Positions 17,949 to 27,180 are shown, counted from the stretch's first letter. The stretch: DNA of 64,000 nucleotides from Methanomassiliicoccales archaeon (GCA_014361295.1 JACIVX010000001.1:1086293-1150292), one strand, 5' to 3'. Notes: generated from the sequence alone by a model not told the origin. Translations and numbers: made by a program.

Positions 17949-18637
17949 TTCGTTTTGCCTCCATTACTCCACAATTTCTACCAAAATCGAGTTTCGAAAC
18001 ATCAACCGAACCAGGTATTGTCATTATGGAATGATTGCCTTTTCTAATTTTCTGACTCTCACGATGCATTTATCGGAATTTCTTAAGTAAAGGAGCGATC
18101 TTTAAATATGTGGATGATTTCGTTTCTCAAGATCCGCAATCTATCAAGTGTCTTACAATCAGTTTTCTAAATACGGATTCGAAATGGTATGTAATAGGCG
18201 ATTTGATAAGAGGATCGTTCTTTTATTTAAAAAAGTAAAAAAACGATGATGGCCATTCCCGCCAATTTGAGCTCGCAAATTGTGGTACCAGATGGACACA
18301 TTAGGTAAATTGAGCATTATGGCGGGCCCGTGGATGTGCACACATCCATTTACGCTCCCTCAAGTTAACAGTTAATTAATTTTATATGCGATACATCTCA
18401 TATTATTATTTGTTAATAGATTCCATAGGGGTTTTCGCTTGATGATATGAGAAAAAAGATCAACGACAAAAATAAAAGTGTAATTATATATGGAAGAGCG
18501 TTAGATGCTAACAAGTAAACCATACTTTTCGTTTTGATGATACTCTCGTACCATTTTATTTGGGTTTTTTCCTCTTCGTGACACGATCTATCACAATTGT
18601 AGAAAAATTCTTTAAGACCCATTTAATCTTAGCATTT
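17949..18637. other. long intergenic region before the CoM cluster
   Basis: About 690 bp without a convincing gene. A 60-codon minus-strand frame (18341-18159) overlaps a self-complementary stretch and is probably fortuitous. AT-rich DNA at 18360-18640 should hold the promoter of the CoM operon. The 12-mer GCGGGCCCGTGG at 18321 also occurs in the tRNA-Arg gene at 24535, but no other tRNA part is present. Confidence 0.5.
18258..18348. ncRNA. candidate structured RNA (unassigned)
   Basis: Nested complementarity in a non-coding gap: CCCGCC (18258-18263) can pair with GGCGGG (18321-18326); inside it AATTTG/CAAATT (18264-18269 with 18276-18281) makes a hairpin; just downstream TGGATGTG (18331-18338) pairs with CACATCCA (18341-18348). 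GC content is higher than in the flanks, as in archaeal structured RNAs. Strand and function unknown. No family recognised. Confidence 0.3.
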
Positions 18638-19894
18638 GTGGCTGAGTGTTCAATTCGGTGTGTGAGGGGAGGAGAAATACACAATCAACAAGCCAGTTAT
18701 TGTTCAATTCATGATTCCCTTCTCCGCAGTGAATACGAGACAAGACAACTCATTTTGAGTGATCTTCCCGGTATCTGGAAATTCTCAGAATGGTTACCTG
18801 TGAAGGGAATTCTGGAATTAGGGGCCGGACCAACAACATACAAGAGTAAAATGCTCGCAAAGGAACTCGGACTGGAAGAATTATACATCAGCTTCAATGG
18901 ATATTGGCCAGAGAAAGGGGCATACATGGATACCTGTACTTTCAAAGATCTTGAAGCCGCCCCGACAATAAGACGGCTGCTAGATCATAAGGTACGTAAA
19001 GCGTTGGTTGTCGCCTCTGCTGGCAATACCGCACGTGCCTTTGCCCGCGTTTGTAGCGATATCGGATTTCCCCTTATCCTCGTTGTCCCTGTTCATGGAT
19101 TGGATCGCATATGGATGCCTGTAGAGAAGGGCAAATCGATTTTCATTATTGGTGTTGAAGGGGACTACTACGACGCAATTTCGCTTTCAGAGCAGTTGGT
19201 CGCTCACGGGCCCTTCATGGCTGAAGGTGGGGCAAAAAACATCGCTCGCAGAGATGGCATGGGTACGGTCATGCTCGATGCCGCATTTACGATCAAGAAG
19301 TTACCGAAACATTACTTTCAGGCGATAGGGAGCGGAACTGGAGGAATAGCGGCATGGGAAGCTTCTTTGCGCCTTATAAGTGATGGACGTTTTGGCCAGT
19401 CTCTCCCTCATCTCCATCTTGCCCAAAATATTCCTTGTGCGCCTATTTTCAACACTATCAACAATGAAAATATTTCCGATGACTGCCCTCGCGACATGTT
19501 CGACGATGTTCTTTTCAATAGAAAACCTCCGCTTCATGTTGGCGGAGGTATTCTCGACGCTTTGAGAAGTACAGGAGGCTTGGTCTACGGTATTTCAAAT
19601 AAGGAGGCTGAGATAGCAAAGAGGCTCTTTGAGAGTCTTGAGGGAATCGATATCGTTCCGGCGGCCGCTATTGCAGTAGCTGCATTGCTGAAAGCGGTTG
19701 ACACTGGAGTTGTGTCAAAAAATGAAAGCGTTCTTCTCAATATCACTGGTGGTGGAGAAGCCCTTCTCCGGCGGGATAAAGGAATCAAAATTATAGAAGC
19801 AGATGTTAAAGTCAGAAGGGACGAGGATCCTTTCTCGATCGTAAGGATGATTACAGAAGCGCTGGGAGGGTCGATTTTTGAAAGAGCTGCGTGA
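18638..19894 (+). CDS. cysteate synthase (PLP-dependent, threonine-synthase-like)
   Basis: Converts O-phospho-L-serine and sulfite to L-cysteate, the first step of the Methanosarcina-type coenzyme M route. Fold-type II PLP enzyme: PLP Lys in PTTYKSK, the CS-typical stretch SFNGYWPEKGAYMDTCTFKD, phosphate loop VVASAGNTARAFA, and a C-terminal Gly-rich NITGGGEALLRR. Cys residues near the N-terminus (ECSIRC and ASYC) resemble the zinc-type start of threonine synthases. GTG 18638 gives 418 aa, near the known family length (about 416); the frame is open to 18560. Start is uncertain because there is no clear ribosome site. First gene of the CoM operon; comD and comE lie downstream. Confidence 0.88.
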   Translation: MAECSIRCVRGGEIHNQQASYCSIHDSLLRSEYETRQLILSDLPGIWKFSEWLPVKGILELGAGPTTYKSKMLAKELGLEELYISFNGYWPEKGAYMDTCTFKDLEAAPTIRRLLDHKVRKALVVASAGNTARAFARVCSDIGFPLILVVPVHGLDRIWMPVEKGKSIFIIGVEGDYYDAISLSEQLVAHGPFMAEGGAKNIARRDGMGTVMLDAAFTIKKLPKHYFQAIGSGTGGIAAWEASLRLISDGRFGQSLPHLHLAQNIPCAPIFNTINNENISDDCPRDMFDDVLFNRKPPLHVGGGILDALRSTGGLVYGISNKEAEIAKRLFESLEGIDIVPAAAIAVAALLKAVDTGVVSKNESVLLNITGGGEALLRRDKGIKIIEADVKVRRDEDPFSIVRMITEALGGSIFERAA

Positions 19895-20639
19895 ACTGAC
19901 TATTTTGGGTGGAATAGACAAAAACGGAAGGAGGGAAGGGGTTAATAGAGTCCTTCTGAAAAGAGGAGAGATCATCGGAATTGTTGGTCCGACTGGATCT
20001 GGAAAATCGACTCTGCTCAATGATGTTGAACAGCTTGCCAAGGGCGATACGATCTCACGAAGAACCATTTTGATTAATGGAGTAGTGGCAGACGAGGATG
20101 TTCGAACGAATCCGAAAAAGCGACTCGTTGCGCAGCTCTCACAGCGCATGCATTTTCTGGCCGACTTGAGAGTTGGTGAATTTCTCAAGATACATGCAAG
20201 GAGTAGGGGAAGGAGAGAGGAGATAGTTTCGGAAGTTCTGGCCCTGGCAAATACGCTATGTGGTGAGCCAATAGTCGAAACCGATCGTCTCACGACTTTG
20301 AGTGGTGGACAGTGCCGAGCACTGATGACGGCAGATATCGCGATTATCAGCGATTCTACAGTCGTACTTGTGGACGAAATTGAGAACGCTGGAATCAAGA
20401 AACAAGAAGCGTTAAGGCTTCTTTCGGGAAAGGGAAAAATTGTCATGGTGATCACCCATGATCCCTATATTGCCCTCATCCCACCAAGGCGTATTGTGAT
20501 GAGAAATGGTGGGATGATATCACTTATCAATCGCTCTGAAGAAGAGGTGAGGATACACTCTAGACTCATTGAGATTGACGACTGGATTTGCAATCTCCGA
20601 GAGAGGATTAGAATGGGAGAAGTGGTGTGCGAGAAATGA
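19878..20639 (+). CDS. ABC-type ATPase of the CoM cluster
   Basis: 253-aa soluble ATP-binding cassette protein: Walker A GPTGSGKST (37-45), Q-loop region, signature LSGGQ (141-145), Walker B VVLVDEIE (162-169), switch His194 in VITHD. There is no permease gene nearby, so it is unlikely to be a transporter. Soluble ABC proteins in methanogens (such as component A2 of methyl-CoM reductase activation) act in protein or cluster remodelling. TTG 19878 has GGGAGGG 7 nt upstream and overlaps the cysteate synthase stop by 17 nt. A specific role in CoM synthesis is inferred from context only. Confidence 0.8.
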   Translation: MKELRELTILGGIDKNGRREGVNRVLLKRGEIIGIVGPTGSGKSTLLNDVEQLAKGDTISRRTILINGVVADEDVRTNPKKRLVAQLSQRMHFLADLRVGEFLKIHARSRGRREEIVSEVLALANTLCGEPIVETDRLTTLSGGQCRALMTADIAIISDSTVVLVDEIENAGIKKQEALRLLSGKGKIVMVITHDPYIALIPPRRIVMRNGGMISLINRSEEEVRIHSRLIEIDDWICNLRERIRMGEVVCEK

Positions 20640-21334
20640 GATTAGTTGTCATCGCCGGTCCACCTGGCTCTGGAAAAACTTCCATACTCATGCATGTGGT
20701 AAGATCACTGATATCACGAAGTTTCGACCCCGCAGTTGTCAAGATCGATTGTATTTCGTCCGAGGATGACAAGAGGATCGCGGAATTGAAGGTGCCAGTC
20801 ATGCTTGGTCTTTCAAAGGATATGTGCCCCGATCATTTCGCCATTTACGGATTCGAAGAGATGATCGAATGGGCTAAGAAGATGAGGGCAGAGATTCTGT
20901 TTGTGGAAACGGCAGGCCTGTGTCTCCGCTGCGCCCCGTACCCGGATAAATGCCTTGCCGTTTGTGTAATCGATGTCACATCTGGACCCAATACTCCATT
21001 GAAGGTAGGACCACTCCTCACTACGGCAGACGTAATAGTGACAACAAAAGGCGATATGGTCTCGCAGGCAGAGAGGGAGGTCTTCTGGGAGAGAGTTGTT
21101 GAGGCAAATCCAACATGCAAAGTGATCGAAGCTAATGGAATAACAGGCAAGGGTGTCAATGAGCTGGTCGAGATAGTGGTTAAGTGCTTGACCGTTAACC
21201 CTGGTATGCAACTGCGGCATAATCCCCCATTTGCTATATGCACTCTCTGTACAGGCGAGCGGAGAATCGAAAGGGAGCACCACCGGGGACTGCTCCGTCA
21301 TTTGGACGGATCGATGGAATACGTTGGTGAATGA
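20627..21334 (+). CDS. P-loop GTPase (CooC/HypB/UreG-like) of the CoM cluster
   Basis: 235-aa SIMIBI-class NTPase: P-loop GPPGSGKTS (11-19), switch Asp in VVKIDCISSEDDK, base-binding TTKGD (139-143). It is rich in cysteines suited to metal or Fe-S binding: C67, the group C99, C102, C109, C113, and a CTLC pair (205-208) near the C-terminus. Relatives load metals into enzymes (HypB, UreG, CooC), so this may mature a metalloprotein encoded beside it. GTG 20627 (or ATG 20636) overlaps the ABC gene by 13 nt. Function is not established. Confidence 0.78.
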   Translation: MREMRLVVIAGPPGSGKTSILMHVVRSLISRSFDPAVVKIDCISSEDDKRIAELKVPVMLGLSKDMCPDHFAIYGFEEMIEWAKKMRAEILFVETAGLCLRCAPYPDKCLAVCVIDVTSGPNTPLKVGPLLTTADVIVTTKGDMVSQAEREVFWERVVEANPTCKVIEANGITGKGVNELVEIVVKCLTVNPGMQLRHNPPFAICTLCTGERRIEREHHRGLLRHLDGSMEYVGE

Positions 21335-21957
21335 GCATGGAGAGAATCGTTGATCTCTTGCCGGGACTAAACTGTGGGAGATGCGGTCATAGGAGTTGCC
21401 TTGGATTCGCCCGTGCTCTAGAGGATGGCGCGCATCCATCGGATTGCCCCTACGTTTCGCCTGAAAAATTAGCACAGATACGAGAAATAATGGCAAAGAG
21501 ACAAAGAAAAAGAAGTATCAGAGGGGTGATCGATGGCCTGGAGGCTGACTTCGCCCTTGCCCCATTGGAGGGAGAACCCTCATGCAGGGAAGAACTTCTT
21601 CCTTTCGATCGAGATTGCGAGTTGAATGAAGGAGATGCGATCAGATACAGGCCGTTAGGCTGCCCAATAACCCATTTCGCAAAAATCCTGAGAAAGAATC
21701 ATGGATTGATTACTGTGCATATTGTAGGCCCACGTCACTTGCTTGGCGAACCTTTTCAGCCATCGGATATCGGGATATGCATGGTTGTCGCATTCGAAGG
21801 AGTGGTTCGTGATGGATTAATACCTGAAGTAGGTCAGACCGTGAGATTTTTACCGCACGAATGCATGATGAGAAAGGTTCACTCCGGAGTTGTGGTATTG
21901 TCTGCAGGCTCGAGGGTGAGAATCGAAAGCATCGACTTAAAGGTGTGGAGACCTTGA
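21331..21957 (+). CDS. [4Fe-4S]-binding protein of the CoM cluster
   Basis: 208-aa protein. N-terminal Fe-S motif NCGRCGHRSCLGFARAL with C15, C18, C23 and C39 matches the small Fe-S domain shared by CODH/ACS corrinoid proteins and RnfB. The remaining ~160 residues are an unrecognised beta-rich domain (FLPHECMMRKVHSGVVVLS near the end). The start overlaps the GTPase stop (ATGA), so translation is coupled. Likely a partner or client of the adjacent GTPase and ATPase. Confidence 0.78.
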   Translation: MSMERIVDLLPGLNCGRCGHRSCLGFARALEDGAHPSDCPYVSPEKLAQIREIMAKRQRKRSIRGVIDGLEADFALAPLEGEPSCREELLPFDRDCELNEGDAIRYRPLGCPITHFAKILRKNHGLITVHIVGPRHLLGEPFQPSDIGICMVVAFEGVVRDGLIPEVGQTVRFLPHECMMRKVHSGVVVLSAGSRVRIESIDLKVWRP

Positions 21958-22451
21958 ACCACAGCGTTGCCGTCTTACAAGGTATGAAGAAAGGTGGTGT
22001 CAACTTCGTAGCCAGTGTTCCATGCCTCTATCTCAGGGAGTTGTTAGACCTCATTAACTCTGATAAAGAGATCACTCATGTTCCCGTCACAAGGGAGGAG
22101 GAGGGGATAGGATTATGCGCCGGTGCCTATATGGGCGGGATGAGGCCGGCGATAATCATGCAAAATTCTGGACTCGGAAACTCCATTAACGCTCTGGCGT
22201 CACTTGACCTCTTATATAGGATTCCCGTACTCATGATTATCAGCCACAGAGGGGTTGAAGGGGAACGGATAGTGGCGCAGATGCCGATGGGAAAATTGAC
22301 TAAACATCTTCTCAGAACTCTAGGCATACCATATGTATCTCCGACATTGGCAGAAGTCGAGAGTGTCGTTGCAGTGGAAGCGGAGAAATGTTTCAATGAG
22401 AGAGTGCCAAGAGCTGTCCTACTCAGCATTTCGTTTTGGAGGGGGTTATGA
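21954..22451 (+). CDS. comD: sulfopyruvate decarboxylase alpha subunit
   Basis: ComD forms, with ComE, the TPP enzyme that decarboxylates sulfopyruvate to sulfoacetaldehyde in coenzyme M synthesis. The 165-aa product from TTG 21954 is close to M. jannaschii ComD (169). Shared segments: FVASVPCLYLRELLDLI, HVPVTREEEGIGLCAGAY, MQNSGLGNSINALASLDLL and IISHRG. GGTG at 21942 supports this start; GTG 21945 is an alternative, and an ATG at 21861 would overlap the upstream gene by 97 nt. Methanosarcina has a fused ComDE; here the subunits are separate. Confidence 0.93.
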   Translation: MNHSVAVLQGMKKGGVNFVASVPCLYLRELLDLINSDKEITHVPVTREEEGIGLCAGAYMGGMRPAIIMQNSGLGNSINALASLDLLYRIPVLMIISHRGVEGERIVAQMPMGKLTKHLLRTLGIPYVSPTLAEVESVVAVEAEKCFNERVPRAVLLSISFWRGL

Positions 22452-23005
22452 AACGAATTGAAGCGATTAGAACGATTGTCGAGGAAAGACCTGATGCTTA
22501 CATAGTATGCAATCTCGGATTTCCATCACGAGAGCTTTTTCATATTAGAGATTCAGCACGAAACTTCTATATGCTCGGCTCGATGGGCATGGCTTCTTCG
22601 ATCGGGCTCGGTCTGGCATTGGCCCAAAAGAAAAAGGAGATCATCACGATCGATGGTGATGGTTCGATCCTGATGAACCTAGGATCGCTGGCAACGATCG
22701 CCTCTCATAATCCAAAAAATTATATGCTGGTCATTATGGACAACGGCGTCTATGGCTCGACAGGTTATCAGCCAACACCAACATCGCATTTGACAAGATT
22801 AGTTGAGATTGCGGAAGCAGCTGGGATCAGGCCAGCGATCGAAGTAAATACGGAATTGGAATTGCGTTACCAATTGAAAACAACACGCCATGGTGTTTTG
22901 GTAGTTAAGGTAGAACCAGAGAACGCAGATGTTCCAGAAATCCCCTTATCTCCTCAAGAGATTGTGGATAGATTCATATCCGCAGTGACTCAACCTTCTG
23001 GGTGA
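22448..23005 (+). CDS. comE: sulfopyruvate decarboxylase beta subunit
   Basis: 185-aa TPP-binding half of sulfopyruvate decarboxylase. TPP/Mg motif GDGSILMNLGSL (beginning about residue 74) ending in the conserved Asn of IMDNGVYGSTGYQ, plus GSMGMASSIGLGLA upstream. ATG 22448 follows a strong GGAGGGGG site; it overlaps the comD stop by 4 nt. The gene is the last of the six-gene plus-strand run and overlaps the convergent marker-16 gene by 32 nt. Confidence 0.95.
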   Translation: MKRIEAIRTIVEERPDAYIVCNLGFPSRELFHIRDSARNFYMLGSMGMASSIGLGLALAQKKKEIITIDGDGSILMNLGSLATIASHNPKNYMLVIMDNGVYGSTGYQPTPTSHLTRLVEIAEAAGIRPAIEVNTELELRYQLKTTRHGVLVVKVEPENADVPEIPLSPQEIVDRFISAVTQPSG

Positions 23006-24251
23006 TTTTGAATGAATTGGAAAGTATTCTCTTTTTGAGTTCTTCCGCAAGCCGCAATGAGCGGAGACGGTCTGTCTGCCGACAGACGATGGGGATCTCG
23101 ATGCCGTTGTCCGGAAGTTTGATTTTACCAAGTTTGGCACGAAATACATTCTGAGGGCAGAGTGTCGTGCAAAAACCGCAGTTGAAGCATTTTTTTCGGT
23201 CGATTCGAGGCTTGCCTATGTCAAAATTGATTGCATCCATCGGACATCCGATAGCGGCATGACACTCTACACAATCGATGCATTTCTCTGTATCCAATTT
23301 AACAGCGAGATCGACGTTCTGCCACGCCTCTCCATAGTTGGCCAAGGATATTCTCTTTCTTTCAAAAATGTCGACAATTGGCAGAGGAATATCCGCATCC
23401 CTCTTTCTTATTGCCATTGCAATGGAGTCGTCGATCACAGCGATGGGTACAGCCCAAGAAACGATACACTCTGGACCTGCTGATGTCTTAAAGCCTCCCA
23501 TATACTCAGGATTCATGCCCTTCATATCGGATATCATCATCAGATTTGGATGGTCAGGAGTACTTCTTGTTCCCGTGCCGATCACGAAACCTTCAGATCC
23601 GTTAACAAGTACCCGTGTGCCGATGCCGATGTATTTCAACGACGGATCGTTTTCCAAAGGACTGATATGACCAGCTCCAGAAAAAGTTGCCTCCTTTAAT
23701 CCAGGTTTAAACTCTCTCGCGTGAAATATTGAGCGGACGGACGTCTGACTACGATTCACAAAAGCATGATAATTACGAAAGATATTGCGAGAAGCCAAGA
23801 GTCTCGCAACAGCCATATCTTGCAAAGATACGTTATCAGAAAATTCGTAGCCATCTTCGGTTCTCACTTCCACCTCAACAGACTTACCCCTTACCAAATC
23901 TTGAAAGAGATGACCGGCTCCATATGTGGGATCCGTCTCACTCTTTGCCGTTCCAAAAATGATCAGATCGAGAATGCCAAGTCGTTCATTGGGGCACGGA
24001 CCAACGAAAGCTGGCACCCCATTGATGAGTACTCTCTCCGCCTTCGTGAAGATTCGTGGCGCTCTCACCTGAAAAGACAAGAGAGCATATGTTCCACTCA
24101 TGATCCCCCTTGTCGCGGTCGTAACCACGTCTACCTCTCTTAATGTAGATTCATCACCTTCTTCGACAAGCTCAGAGATCTCTTGAGCTGTGAGGACGAT
24201 GGCTTCTCCCTTATCCAATCTCGAAACAATCTCTTCAAATGTTCGAACCAC
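22974..24251 (-). CDS. methanogenesis marker 16 metalloprotein (DUF39 plus two [4Fe-4S])
   Basis: 425-aa protein: residues about 10-300 form a COG1900/DUF39 domain (homocysteine-synthesis family) with conserved Cys86 in VGPCPNERLG, followed by two ferredoxin motifs (C324, C327, C330, C336; C355, C358, C361, C365). This arrangement is the methanogenesis marker 16 family, otherwise seen almost only in methanogens. Characterised DUF39 proteins put a persulfide sulfur onto aspartate semialdehyde, an aldehyde-to-thiol reaction. By analogy this protein could turn sulfoacetaldehyde into coenzyme M, a step without a firmly established enzyme as far as I know. Position facing comE supports that reading. 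Confidence 0.88.
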   Translation of the reverse strand: MVRTFEEIVSRLDKGEAIVLTAQEISELVEEGDESTLREVDVVTTATRGIMSGTYALLSFQVRAPRIFTKAERVLINGVPAFVGPCPNERLGILDLIIFGTAKSETDPTYGAGHLFQDLVRGKSVEVEVRTEDGYEFSDNVSLQDMAVARLLASRNIFRNYHAFVNRSQTSVRSIFHAREFKPGLKEATFSGAGHISPLENDPSLKYIGIGTRVLVNGSEGFVIGTGTRSTPDHPNLMMISDMKGMNPEYMGGFKTSAGPECIVSWAVPIAVIDDSIAMAIRKRDADIPLPIVDIFERKRISLANYGEAWQNVDLAVKLDTEKCIDCVECHAAIGCPMDAINFDIGKPRIDRKKCFNCGFCTTLCPQNVFRAKLGKIKLPDNGIEIPIVCRQTDRLRSLRLAEELKKRILSNSFKITQKVESLRI

Positions 24252-24535
24252 GAAGGATAGGATTAGTGATAATAATGAAAAACATTTGGCTATTTTGAAT
24301 TAACGCAAATTCGTCTTTCACGTTTTGATTTTTTTGATTTCGTAATAAGGTTAATTTTGATCACAGTCAGGGCACGCTTCCTTTTGGGTTCTCGATACCG
24401 AAATAGATGTCATATTCCGCCTCGTTAGAGCTACAAAGGTATCGCAACTCGGTGTTTAACTGCAGCATGAAGCGGAAATGAATGACTAGTATCTTTACGA
24501 ACGAGAAAAAAGAAAATTATTTTCCTGTAATAAGG

Positions 24536-24610
24536 CGGGCCCGTGGGGATTCGAACCCCAGTCTTTGGCTCCGAAGGCCAAAAGGATAATCCAGACTACC
24601 CTACGGGCCC
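24536..24610 (-). tRNA. tRNA-Arg (UCG)
   Basis: Cloverleaf on the minus strand: acceptor GGGCCCG/CGGGCCC, D-arm GGGTAGTCTGG, anticodon stem TTGGC/GCCAA with loop CTTCGGA (anticodon TCG, arginine CGA), T-arm GGGGTTCGAATCCCC. 75 nt, no intron. CC follows the discriminator in the genome. Confidence 0.95.
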
Positions 24611-24750
24611 GTCGAAGGTATCACATCACCACCTGATAAGTATTTGTTTGTTATGCAGCGGAATTCAAACGGCATAGCTGAATGCTCATTCGACTTAAAA
24701 AATAGGAGATTGCATCGAAATATCAAAAATGCAAGATGATCAGAATTTCA

Positions 24751-25920
24751 TCATCCAACTCGCAAGACCGTGCTATAAATTCTGCTGAGATCGCTCTTTC
24801 CAACTTTCCTCGGATTTGCAGGAAGGCAGCTGTTCTTCAATGCGTCATTGACGAGTATCTCAAATTCGTCCTGGCTGATTTCTAAATGATTGAGATGATG
24901 AGGGATACCGACATCAGCTGACAATTCCCTGACTGCGTTGACAACGCTATTCGCAGCATCTTCGATAGAAGAGTTACAGTTCTCAACAGCGTGTATGTTC
25001 AAAATCCTCGCCATGCGGGCGAGTTTGTCCATAACCGCTCCGCAGTTGAATTCGAGGCAGTATGGGAGAAGTACCGAGTTGGCAATTCCATGCGGCACAT
25101 TGAACCTTCCGCCAAGGGGCTCCGCCATCGCATGAACCATCCCTAGACCAGAAATTGAAAATGCCATCCCGGCAAGTGTGCTAGCGGCACTCATGCAACT
25201 TCTTGCCTCAATATTATGACCGTCCTCAACAGCCGTTCTCAAATTTTCGAAGATCAATCTCGTCGCTTCAACAGCGAGAGCATCGGACATCGCATGAGCA
25301 TTTTTTGATGTGTAAGCTTCGAGGGCATGGGTCAGTGCATCCATGCCGGTTGATGCGGTAATCGATTTTGGCAATGAAATTGTCAATTCAGGATCGACTA
25401 GAGCGATCTTAGGGTAAAGACACTCGCCGCGAATTGTTTCCTTCACCTTCGCCTTCGCATCTGTAATGACTGCTGACCTCGTCACCTCGCTGCCCGTACC
25501 CGCTGTTGTTGGAATTGCGATCAACGTGATCGGCGCGGCTCCAGTCACTTCCCTCCGATAGAGTTCATGTATATCGCAACATTCTTTCATCAGTGCGAGT
25601 GTTGCTTTTGCGGTGTCAATCACACTACCGCCACCAACAGCGATGATGGAATCATGCGATGATGACCTCAACGTCTCAAGAGCTTCGATGACGTTTTCCT
25701 CTTTCGGATTCTGCTCCACGCCATCATAAACATCATAGGAAATGTGGCTGTCATCTAGTGAGTCAATCACTTTAGCAACGCAACTTGCCTTTCGGACGCC
25801 ACGATCAGTGATAATAAGAGATGAATGAATGCCTTGCTTGACAAGGATCTCGCCGATCGAGTGAGCACAGCCTGTTTCAAAGATGATTCTCGTCGGTACG
25901 TAAAATCTGAATGGATTCAT
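24751..25920 (-). CDS. iron-containing (group III) alcohol dehydrogenase
   Basis: 389-aa NAD(P)-dependent Fe-ADH. Seen: nucleotide motif GGGSVIDTAKA (near residue 97), TTAGTGSEVTRSAV, TGMDALTHALEAY, and metal-binding Asp/His residues, the latter in GLGMVHAMAEPLGG and FNVPHGIAN. Likely substrates are short alcohols, aldehydes or lactaldehyde-type compounds. Single gene beside tRNA-Arg; ATG 25920. Confidence 0.92.
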   Translation of the reverse strand: MNPFRFYVPTRIIFETGCAHSIGEILVKQGIHSSLIITDRGVRKASCVAKVIDSLDDSHISYDVYDGVEQNPKEENVIEALETLRSSSHDSIIAVGGGSVIDTAKATLALMKECCDIHELYRREVTGAAPITLIAIPTTAGTGSEVTRSAVITDAKAKVKETIRGECLYPKIALVDPELTISLPKSITASTGMDALTHALEAYTSKNAHAMSDALAVEATRLIFENLRTAVEDGHNIEARSCMSAASTLAGMAFSISGLGMVHAMAEPLGGRFNVPHGIANSVLLPYCLEFNCGAVMDKLARMARILNIHAVENCNSSIEDAANSVVNAVRELSADVGIPHHLNHLEISQDEFEILVNDALKNSCLPANPRKVGKSDLSRIYSTVLRVG

Positions 25921-26133
25921 ATATATCTTCCGTGGTGCGGGTTTTCGAAAAGCAAGAATCGATGATAAACCTTTGCTTCAAAAATGAACTGATTTAACTG
26001 AAATTGTCTATAAACGATCAATTCCGTCACCAAATTAAAGACAATTATCGATCAAAACTTACAAAGGATTCATCAAAGATTGTTCTCATTTCTATTTAAA
26101 AAGATTTAAACGACGCCCTTGAATTTAGGAGCG

Positions 26134-27180
26134 ATGAACAAGGTTACGATGGGGCATGGTGCCGGCGGCGAACTGATGCAGGAGCTCATCGGGAAACACA
26201 TCGCACCATTTTTACCAGATTTTCCGATTGAGGTGCCCCTGAAATCTTTTGATGATTCGGCTGTAATCGATGGCATCGTTTTCACGACCGATGCTCATAC
26301 CGTTAAACCACTCTTTTTCCCTGGGGGTGATATAGGAGCACTGGCGTTCTGCGGAACAATTAACGACATATCGGTCATGGGTGCGAAAGCATTGGCAATG
26401 TCTTGCGCTCTCGTCCTGGAGGAAGGGCTGGAATTCGATGTGCTAGAAAGAGTCATGAAGAGTATGGGCAAGTACTCCGCCCTGACCGGCGTTCCGATCG
26501 CGACAGGGGACACGAAGGTCGTCGAGAGGGGAGCCGCAGATGGTATGATTATCACGACATCGGCTGTTGGGCGGAGAAGCGAGTACCTCGATCACAACTT
26601 CGAAGTCGCTTCTTCGTTCCGAAGAGTGCGAAGGAACTGGTTAACCGATGATAATGTTGCTGATGGAGACGTCGTTATCGTCTCGGGGACCGTGGGCGAC
26701 CACGGTATTGCCATCCTTTCCTTTAGAGAGGGTTATGGTTTCGAAACGGAGGTCAAAAGTGACGTGGCGCCTCTCAATGAACTTGTTGAAGAGATTCTCA
26801 AGGTTGGCGGTGCAGTTGCGATGAAGGATCCGACGAGAGGCGGTCTCGCAAACGCCCTCAACGAATGGGCGGAGAAATCAGAGGTGGGGATCGAGATCGA
26901 TGAGAAGGCCATTCCGATTGCGGAACCTGTCAGAAACGCATGCGAGATGCTTGGTCTCGATCCGCTCACAATCGGCAACGAGGGGAAATTGGTCGTTGCA
27001 GTTGTGCCGGAAGTGGCCGAGGAAGTGCTCAAGGTGATGAAAAGATCACCCTTCGGAAAAAGGGCTGAAATCATCGGACGAGCGACATCGAAACATAAAC
27101 GCGTTGTCTTAAGAACTGAAATCGGGGGAAAAAGGATTCTTGAAAGGCCTGTAGGAGATCCGGTACCGAGAATATGTTGA
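26134..27180 (+). CDS. hypE: hydrogenase maturation protein HypE
   Basis: HypE dehydrates the carbamoyl group received from HypF on its C-terminal Cys to make the cyanide ligands of [NiFe] hydrogenase. The sequence ends PRIC, the required terminus. PurM/AIR-synthase fold: MGHGAGGELMQ, SFDDSAVIDG, FTTDAHTVKPLFFPGG, TGDTKVVERG, MKDPTRGGLANALNEW. ATG 26134 agrees with family N-termini; TTG 26119 is an in-frame alternative. A TATA-like CTATTTAAAAAG lies at about 26092-26103. hypB is 31 kb away; other hyp genes are not in the window. Confidence 0.95.
   Translation: MNKVTMGHGAGGELMQELIGKHIAPFLPDFPIEVPLKSFDDSAVIDGIVFTTDAHTVKPLFFPGGDIGALAFCGTINDISVMGAKALAMSCALVLEEGLEFDVLERVMKSMGKYSALTGVPIATGDTKVVERGAADGMIITTSAVGRRSEYLDHNFEVASSFRRVRRNWLTDDNVADGDVVIVSGTVGDHGIAILSFREGYGFETEVKSDVAPLNELVEEILKVGGAVAMKDPTRGGLANALNEWAEKSEVGIEIDEKAIPIAEPVRNACEMLGLDPLTIGNEGKLVVAVVPEVAEEVLKVMKRSPFGKRAEIIGRATSKHKRVVLRTEIGGKRILERPVGDPVPRIC

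Noticed and set aside
18159-18341. 60-codon minus-strand reading frame in the gap before the CoM cluster
   Set aside because: Overlaps self-complementary DNA, no ribosome site, no recognisable product.
18321-18348. Possible tRNA fragment (GCGGGCCCGTGG shared with tRNA-Arg)
   Set aside because: Only 12 nt match; T-loop consensus and anticodon arm are absent.
21861-21953. Longer comD N-terminus from ATG 21861
   Set aside because: Would overlap the Fe-S gene by 97 nt and add residues absent from known ComD; TTG 21954 has a ribosome site.
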